From positions 1,426,001 to 1,490,000 of the forward strand of contig JAXLVB010000002.1 of assembly GCA_046329195.1 (NCBI GenBank): DNA of 64,000 nucleotides. Direction: 5' to 3'. A model generated the notes under the pieces. The model was not told where the DNA came from and did no database searches. It was given only the letters and a program-made list of their open reading frames with translations. A program made the translations under genes and the position numbers. Source of the stretch: JAXLVB01 sp046329195. Lineage in GTDB: Bacteria; Bacteroidota; Bacteroidia; Cytophagales; Spirosomataceae. Positions 59,201 through 64,000 of this stretch are shown one piece after another (position 1 is the first letter of the stretch; each line of letters begins with the position of its first letter).

Positions 59201-60806
59201 CAATCGGAGGGTTAGTTACCTGAGCAAAGAGTTGTTTGAAGTAATGACTCAAATGCTGGCTTTGTTGCGAAAGTACCGCCAACGGCGTATCCACCCCCAT
59301 TGAACCAATGGCCTCTTTGCCTGTTTCAATCATTTGTTTTACCACAAAGCGAATGTCTTCGCTAGTAAAACCAAATTCTTGTTGACGAGTCAACAGCGCT
59401 TGTTCATACGGATGTTTCCACTCGCCAAGTGGTTCGGGCAAATCACTCAATTTGATTTTGTATTGCTTCAACCATTCGGCATAAGGCTGTTGAGCGCAAA
59501 TAGAAGCCTTGAGTTCGTCGTCAGGGATGATGCGACCTTGCTCCATGTCCACGATGAACATTTTACCGGGCTGCAAACGGCCTTTTGAAACCACTTTGGC
59601 AGGGTCAACGTCGAGGACACCAGCTTCTGAAGCCATGATGACGGTATCATCGTCAAGCACCCAGAAGCGGCTTGGGCGCAAACCATTACGGTCGAGCGTA
59701 GCACCGATGATTTTACCGTCGGTAAACGAAATCGAAGCAGGGCCATCCCAAGGGTCCATCAAGGCAGCGTGGTATTCGTAAAATGCCTTGCGGTCTTTGT
59801 CCATGTGCTCGTTGCCATCCCACGCTTCAGGCACGAGCATCATCATCACATGTGGTAGCGAGCGGCCTGCCATGTATAGCAACTCGATGGCGTTGTCGAG
59901 CATCGCCGAATCCGACTGGCCGGGTTGGCAAATCGGCAATACCATTTCGAGTTCTTCTTTGCTGAATTTTGTGGACTCAAACAGCGCTGATTGAGCTTGC
60001 ATCCAGCTAACGTTGCCTTTTACGGTGTTAATTTCGCCGTTGTGCGCAATAAAGCGGAATGGTTGGGCCAACTTCCATTCAGGAAACGTATTCGTAGAGA
60101 ATCGACTATGAACAATAGCAAAAGCTGAGGTGACTGAATCGTTTGACAAATCAGGGAAATAAGGCGTCACCTGCATGGTGGTTAGCATCCCTTTATATAT
60201 AATAGTGCGGCAAGAAAGCGATGCGAAATAGAATTTTTGGTCAACTCCTTTGACGGTCTCATTAATCAGCCGTGATGAAAATTGGCGAAAAACATACAAT
60301 TTTCGCTCAAAATCCATTTCATCAGTAATGGTAGAAGGCCGCTTTATGAATAATTGCTCCATTTGTGGCTCATTACGAGCCGAATCTGCTCCTAAATCGC
60401 CATTATCAACGGGTACAATACGGTACCCGATTATCTCAAGACCTAATTTTTTTGCCTTTCGGGCTAGTACTTCTTTGCACTCATCACGCACGATGGTGTT
60501 TTTGGGAAAATACACCATCCCTACACCATACTCACCAGCAGGGGGAAGAGCAAAGCCTAATTTGGAGGTTTCTTCTAAGAAAAACTCATGAGGTATTTGC
60601 AGCAAAATACCCGCCCCGTCGCCAGTGTTAGGATCGCACCCACAAGCTCCTCGGTGGTCCATCCGCTCGAGCATCGTAATGGCATCCCGAACAATCTTGT
60701 GCGAACGACGTCCTTTGAGGTGTGCTCTAAAGCCAATACCGCAGGCATCATGTTCAAACTCGGGGCGGTAAAGCCCTTGAAATGGTTGTTCAGTTAGGTC
60801 TGTCAT
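56226..60806 (-). CDS. gltB: Glutamate synthase (NADPH), large subunit GltB
   Basis: 1526 residues, the usual size. The class-II glutaminase nucleophile Cys22 (HDACGIGFRAHLKG) follows a 21-residue propeptide; the FMN-binding synthase domain (SNTGEGGEDPIRY; HDGGTGASPLSSIRHAGLPWELG) and the 3Fe-4S cysteines in MRKCHLNTCPVGVATQ follow, and the C-terminal glutamate-synthase beta-helix domain ends the chain. Catalyses glutamate formation in ammonia assimilation together with GltD downstream. Confidence 0.97.
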   Translation of the reverse strand: MTDLTEQPFQGLYRPEFEHDACGIGFRAHLKGRRSHKIVRDAITMLERMDHRGACGCDPNTGDGAGILLQIPHEFFLEETSKLGFALPPAGEYGVGMVYFPKNTIVRDECKEVLARKAKKLGLEIIGYRIVPVDNGDLGADSARNEPQMEQLFIKRPSTITDEMDFERKLYVFRQFSSRLINETVKGVDQKFYFASLSCRTIIYKGMLTTMQVTPYFPDLSNDSVTSAFAIVHSRFSTNTFPEWKLAQPFRFIAHNGEINTVKGNVSWMQAQSALFESTKFSKEELEMVLPICQPGQSDSAMLDNAIELLYMAGRSLPHVMMMLVPEAWDGNEHMDKDRKAFYEYHAALMDPWDGPASISFTDGKIIGATLDRNGLRPSRFWVLDDDTVIMASEAGVLDVDPAKVVSKGRLQPGKMFIVDMEQGRIIPDDELKASICAQQPYAEWLKQYKIKLSDLPEPLGEWKHPYEQALLTRQQEFGFTSEDIRFVVKQMIETGKEAIGSMGVDTPLAVLSQQSQHLSHYFKQLFAQVTNPPIDPIRERAIMSLISYVGGFQNLLSETAEHCKVLELQQPVLTNKELEKIRHIDTKHFTTKTIHITFRANGGSDSLETAIERICRYSEDAVLDDYQIILLSDRGVDSNHAPIPSLLATAAVHHYLSRKGLRAKVGLIVEAGDVWETHHFATLIGFGAAAVNPYMAFETITGMFEKKQLDVQYPVQKLYQNYIKAVNGELLKIFSKMGISTLQSYQGAQIFEAVGLSKDVIDRYFTGTVSRISGMTLSDIQREVLVRHRNAFPGEQNSAARLEVGGVYQWKQRGEVHLFNPATIHALQHSTQTGNFEQFKKYTKAVNDQADKAITLRSLLKFKKSKPISIDEVEPIENILQRFATGAMSFGSISYEAHTTLAIAMNRIGGKSNTGEGGEDPIRYIPLANGDSLNSAIKQVASGRFGVTAEYLTNARELQIKMAQGAKPGEGGQLPGHKVDDWIGRTRHSTPGVGLISPPPHHDIYSIEDLAQLIFDLKNANRAARISVKLVSEAGVGTVAAGVAKAHADHILIAGHDGGTGASPLSSIRHAGLPWELGLAETHQTLVRNKLRGRVTIQADGQLKTGRDIVIATLLGAEEWGVATAALVTMGCIMMRKCHLNTCPVGVATQNPELRALFTGNPDHVVNMFRFLAQEVREIMAELGFRTINEMVGQSDRLEMRDDIDFWKYKNLDLSAVLYKEPMSLDVALYKQEEQDHGLEAQIDWALIEKAQPALQLGEKVYGEFEVINVNRSIGTMLSNEITKAYGGKGLPKGTIHYKFKGTAGQSFGAFACNGITLELEGDANDYVGKGLCGTELIVYPDHSAKFDPSRNSIVGNVSFYGATSGEAYLRGMAGERFCVRNSGAKVVVEGIGDHGCEYMTGGLVVILGETGRNFGAGMSGGVAYVWDKQGDFRSKVNMEMVGVESLSPEDQNILKMYVENHLEKTNSDVARYILENFEEVIAQFVKVMPTDFKNALQKRGLTFSEQLADKNVVYRDIQVEVVHH

Positions 60807-61641
60807 AGTGGTAATAATTTCGCTTGTAGCTTTTACAAAAACTTCAAAAAAGGGTCAAGGCAATCTGCTACTACAAAATTTCAAGAATAATGTGGTCTTG
60901 CAAGATATTTCTCATTGGCATTGCAAGTTAATAAATAAAAAATTTCGAAAAAACACGCTTTTTCAAAATAAAATCTTGTCAAGGCCAATTTTTAAATTTA
61001 TCAATAATTTATCTTTGATTTATCATATTTGTAAAATTTACAATCTTTTATTGAAGATATTTAAAAATTAAAATTCTTAAGAATCAAATTTACGTTTCCC
61101 TCAAAAACAGGTTTAATTTTTTATTATTTTCTTCCCAAAAAATGGATTTTCTCAAAAAAGAGGTTGAAAAAAGTGATATTTCACTAAAATTCTAAAAAAA
61201 ACAAAAAAAGTTTGTCCAAAATGGCAAGTTTTTTAGAACTTCAACTAGCTAGGTTAAAATAGTGTAAAAAAATATAAAAATAAGTCTATACACTCTTACT
61301 AGATTTTCCCAACTTCGAAAATCAACCGCACCCTAAAAACACTTTTAACCAGAAAACTCCACGAAACTTATAAAAGGAATCTCTCTTCCGTTTTGTGTAT
61401 TGGTTACTACTTTTAAGAACTTTCTACAAGTGCTCTCTGCTTGCTGATACGTGAAGACAGATTAACTTGTGACCTCGTTCTTTTTTTAGTAAAAAACATA
61501 TACTTTTACACAATAGTACTTGGCATTGCATAGTTCTATCCATAAAAAAGTCCGTTTGTCAAGTTGAAACAACCGTTAGTTCAAAAAACCTATGCCAATG
61601 TAGTGACGTCTATTACCTTTGAATCAAAATCAAACATAGCC
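60807..61641. other. Long AT-rich intergenic region before gltB and pspC
   Basis: 835 bp with poly-A and poly-T runs and no credible gene or strong hairpin; short open frames in it are chance. It is by far the longest gap in the window, lying between divergent genes, so it should hold the gltB promoter and that of the PspC gene. Confidence 0.5.
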
Positions 61642-62085
61642 ATGAACAATCGCCGATTACAACGAATCCCTGCTAATGCCGTATTGGGTGGAGTAGCTGC
61701 TGGCGTAGCCGATTATTTCCAAGCCGACCTCACTTTAGTACGTGTCATTTTTGTATTGTTAGGTTTCTTTACGAAAGGTTTTCCTTTCGTCTTAATTTAC
61801 TTGGTTCTTTGGTTTGCATTACCCAAAGCACCAGTCGATTACGTTTATGTTCAACCAACTTCAACCCCAAACCCTTTTGAATCCATGAGCTCTCGAAACA
61901 AAAACTCCAATGTATTGGGTGGTATCATCCTTATTGTACTAGGTCTTATCTTTTTGTTTGACCAATACGATATTTTCTACTGGATTCGTATTGACAAATT
62001 GTGGCCTATCTTCTTGATTATCCCTGGTATTTATCTATTGACCAAGGATAAAATCAATCCTTCAGATGACTCTAAAGCCGAATAG
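61642..62085 (+). CDS. PspC-domain membrane protein
   Basis: 147 residues from ATG 61642 (MNNRRLQRIPANAVLGGVAA); the open frame to 61564 is leader. The PspC domain (about 4-60: LGGVAAGVADYFQADLTLVR, then FPFVLIYLVLWFALP) is followed by two further helices of the LiaI/DUF5668 type (LGGIILIVLGLIFLFDQYDI, LWPIFLIIPGIYLL). PspC proteins take part in envelope stress responses. Pairs with the next gene, which repeats the DUF5668 helices. Confidence 0.88.
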   Translation: MNNRRLQRIPANAVLGGVAAGVADYFQADLTLVRVIFVLLGFFTKGFPFVLIYLVLWFALPKAPVDYVYVQPTSTPNPFESMSSRNKNSNVLGGIILIVLGLIFLFDQYDIFYWIRIDKLWPIFLIIPGIYLLTKDKINPSDDSKAE

Positions 62086-62160
62086 CTTGCCAATAGAAGT
62101 CACTGAACGATTTGATTCAAATCCGTTTCACACCAAAAAACTAACCATTCTCACATTGCC

Positions 62161-63156
62161 ATGAACTCAAAAAACCTTATCCCCGGGCTTATTTTAGTAG
62201 CGTTGGGGGTGCTTTTTCTGGCCGATAACTACGATATTTTCGAGGTAAGTTGGCACTCAGTTTTCAGACTTTGGCCGTTGTTATTGATTGTTTTGGGCGT
62301 TAATGCCTTACTGGGCAAACGAAGCCCCGCTGCCACCGGAATTACCATTGTTTTATTGTGTATTGCCATTCCGGCAGCCATTATCTCCAATGTTACAGAC
62401 GATTGGCGCCATCATGGCCGCCACTGGAGTTGGGATCATGACAATGATGACGACGAAGATGACTACAAAAACGAAAGCCGTGATGATTCTGATGACGACG
62501 AGGATATTTCGACTAGTGAAATTCACCAATCGTTTAATGAACCTTCGGATGCGTCCATCAAAACAGCCTCTTTTTATATGAATGGAGGTGCTGCCAAGTT
62601 TGTCATCGGAAGTACTTCTTCCAATTTGGCCGATGCCAAAGCCGATCTTAATTTTGGTAAGGGCTATGATTTCACAAAGGTGGTCAATGGCAATAATGCA
62701 GAATTGAAACTGAAATGGAAAGAAGGCGACCATCACATCAATATTGATGACAAGAATGAAAATGACCAAAATAAAGTATCGGTACAGCTTAACAACAACG
62801 TGGAGTGGGACTTAGATATTGAGATTGGGGCAGGAACCGCCGACTTTGACTTGAGTCAAAACATCATCAAAAGTCTAAAATTGAAAACTGGAGTTACTGA
62901 CTCTGAAATAAAATTGGGTGATAAAGCTGCTGAAACTACCGTGAAGGTAGAATCTGGAGTGGCTCAAGTGGAGCTTCAAATCCCATCATCTGTAGGTTGT
63001 AGAATCCGAGTTGATGGAGCCTTAAACGGTAAAGACTTTGAGGGATTTATCAAAAATGGCGATACCTACGAAAGTCCTAATTATAGCACCGCCGCCAAAA
63101 AAATAAATGTAGAGTTTGATGGCGGACTTTCTAATCTTAAAGTGAAGAAGTATTAA
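62161..63156 (+). CDS. DUF5668 / LiaF-like membrane protein with toast-rack domain
   Basis: 331 residues. Three N-terminal membrane helices (LIPGLILVALGVLFLADNY, WPLLLIVLGVNALL, ITIVLLCIAIPAAII) of the LiaI-LiaF type are followed by a highly acidic Asp/Glu stretch (about 82-116) and a beta-rich C-terminal domain (VQLNNNVEWDLDIEIGAGTADFDLS; VESGVAQVELQIPSSVGCRI) of the DUF4097/toast-rack group. Probably senses or helps membrane stress with PspC. Second gene of a two-gene unit, 75 bp after the first, ended by a strong terminator. Confidence 0.8.
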   Translation: MNSKNLIPGLILVALGVLFLADNYDIFEVSWHSVFRLWPLLLIVLGVNALLGKRSPAATGITIVLLCIAIPAAIISNVTDDWRHHGRHWSWDHDNDDDEDDYKNESRDDSDDDEDISTSEIHQSFNEPSDASIKTASFYMNGGAAKFVIGSTSSNLADAKADLNFGKGYDFTKVVNGNNAELKLKWKEGDHHINIDDKNENDQNKVSVQLNNNVEWDLDIEIGAGTADFDLSQNIIKSLKLKTGVTDSEIKLGDKAAETTVKVESGVAQVELQIPSSVGCRIRVDGALNGKDFEGFIKNGDTYESPNYSTAAKKINVEFDGGLSNLKVKKY

Positions 63157-63176
63157 TCTTCTCTGCTACTAATCTT

Positions 63177-63214
63177 CAACAAGCTCCAAATCGAAACAGA
63201 TTTGGAGCTTGTTG
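63177..63214. terminator. Bidirectional rho-independent terminator
   Basis: Perfect 16-bp stem CAACAAGCTCCAAATC / GATTTGGAGCTTGTTG with loop GAAACA, between the toast-rack gene and the converging molybdopterin oxidoreductase. Confidence 0.92.
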
Positions 63215-63249
63215 TTTACGTCTTTCGCCACAAAGGCTTTGGCCGTGCA

Positions 63250-64000
63250 TCATAAGCCACAATAATAATCGTAACCTCGTTCGGCCCAGTAGTCGGCTGG
63301 TTTGTTGTTGTCAAAAAAGATAGTTCCTACTCTCTTGAGGTGTTTGACACCATATTTGACAGGAATAATCAAGCGTAAGGGGGCGCCATGACTGATACTG
63401 AGCGGCTGACCATTCATTTCATAGCTTAAAATGGTTTGAGGATGCAAGGCACTTGGCATATCAATGCCTACATAATACTGACGATCAGGCGTAACCATAC
63501 CAACGTATTGACAATCAACTTCTTGAGTCAAACCAAAATGCAACAATACATCCGATAACTTCACTCCTGCCCATGCACTGATTTGACTCCAGCCTTCGAT
63601 GCACTTAAACTCAAAAACAACTTCAGTTTTAGGCAATTTTCGTAAATCATCCAACGAAAGCTGAAGGATTTCGCCGTTCAATCGCTTGATTTGCAAAGTC
63701 CAGCGTGGGGCATCAGGCGGAAAGGGGTTCAGCCCTACCCTTCCGTTGATACGGACTATTTCGGCAGCCTCGGTGCGAGTATATTCTTGAACCAATCGCT
63801 TTGGACTATACAAGGCTTGAAACAGTTTTTCATTGACTTCTAACCCTTCTCTCAACGGCTTCAAGATACTTCCCGTCAGTTGCATAGACTTGGGTTGCTG
63901 ATGAAGCCAACGCCATGCTGCATAGCCAGCCCCTCCTGCCACAGTGAATACGGCATAAGAAATCCAAGTTCGACGAGCAAAATCGGTTGGTATAGGTTGC
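63250..64000 (-). CDS. Molybdopterin-dependent oxidoreductase, YedY/sulfite-oxidase type (5' end outside window)
   Basis: The frame stays open from the stop at 63250 to the window edge, so the true start is to the right of 64000; a GTG at 63942 is internal. The visible part starts QPIPTDFARRTWISYAVFTV, where an RR pair and a hydrophobic stretch suggest a Tat signal or membrane anchor. The oxidoreductase domain shows VFEFKCIEGWSQ, with the Mo-binding Cys in KCIEGW, and SHGAPLRLIIPVKYGVKHLK. Related MsrP/YedY proteins reduce oxidised methionine in the periplasm; the exact activity here is not known. Confidence 0.85.
   Translation of the reverse strand, partial: QPIPTDFARRTWISYAVFTVAGGAGYAAWRWLHQQPKSMQLTGSILKPLREGLEVNEKLFQALYSPKRLVQEYTRTEAAEIVRINGRVGLNPFPPDAPRWTLQIKRLNGEILQLSLDDLRKLPKTEVVFEFKCIEGWSQISAWAGVKLSDVLLHFGLTQEVDCQYVGMVTPDRQYYVGIDMPSALHPQTILSYEMNGQPLSISHGAPLRLIIPVKYGVKHLKRVGTIFFDNNKPADYWAERGYDYYCGL

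Overview
The window looks like chromosome of a Bacteroidota bacterium, most likely order Cytophagales (Spirosomataceae/Runella-like). The evidence is the gene content: SusC-style TonB receptor with a carboxypeptidase-regulatory N-domain, 7TMR-DISM histidine kinase, lipidated TamA variant (TamL), split transketolase, YfhO membrane protein, DUF5117-type metalloprotease and PspC/DUF5668 proteins. The base composition is moderately AT-rich and intergenic regions are very AT-rich. No species call is possible from sequence reading alone. No tRNA, rRNA or CRISPR array was seen.

Layout. 1-2863: 5' part of a secreted zinc metalloprotease, an EamA exporter and a secreted alpha/beta hydrolase. 2864-7717: a two-component system (7TMR-DISM kinase plus LuxR-type regulator), then a secreted NTF2-like protein and an FAD-linked oxidase. 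A near-identical 21-bp imperfect palindrome lies in front of both the kinase and the NTF2-like gene and is a candidate regulator site. 7806-16559: S9 peptidase, SpoU methyltransferase, YfhO protein and TonB receptor. 16652-19146: coiled-coil secreted protein, then an ECF sigma factor, putative anti-sigma and LTXXQ-type protein. 19231-29574: metabolic and envelope genes (split transketolase, Bcp peroxidase, M23, FAH, M48, SucC, LolD-like ATPase, M14).

29575-33774 is the accessory island. It holds several hairpins and two 1243-bp copies of one IS3-family element in opposite orientation, each with its own 4-bp target duplication (TAGC, AACT). The left copy splits a 267-codon gene whose frame is restored exactly when the IS and one TAGC are removed; its product has a weak ADP-ribosyltransferase-like look. 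The right copy sits between that gene and a small 86-codon gene.

33775-41520: groEL, groES, an unknown gene, secG, a TPR-like gene, lptE, a sigma-54 activator and miaB. The groES upstream region carries a sigma-54-like -24 box and an array of CTGTCA/TGACAG palindromes, so the nearby activator is a candidate heat-shock regulator. 41791-48483: TamL, SpoU methyltransferase, queuosine-precursor transporter, aminotransferase and glycosyltransferase. 48893-52835: a Tat-signal aminotransferase followed by a Tat-signal L-amino-acid-oxidase-like flavoenzyme, and a secreted protein ending in a Hint (hedgehog/intein) domain without the usual terminal His-Asn. 52897-64000: sulfatase, gltD, gltB, PspC and toast-rack-type membrane proteins, and a YedY-like molybdopterin oxidoreductase cut by the window end.
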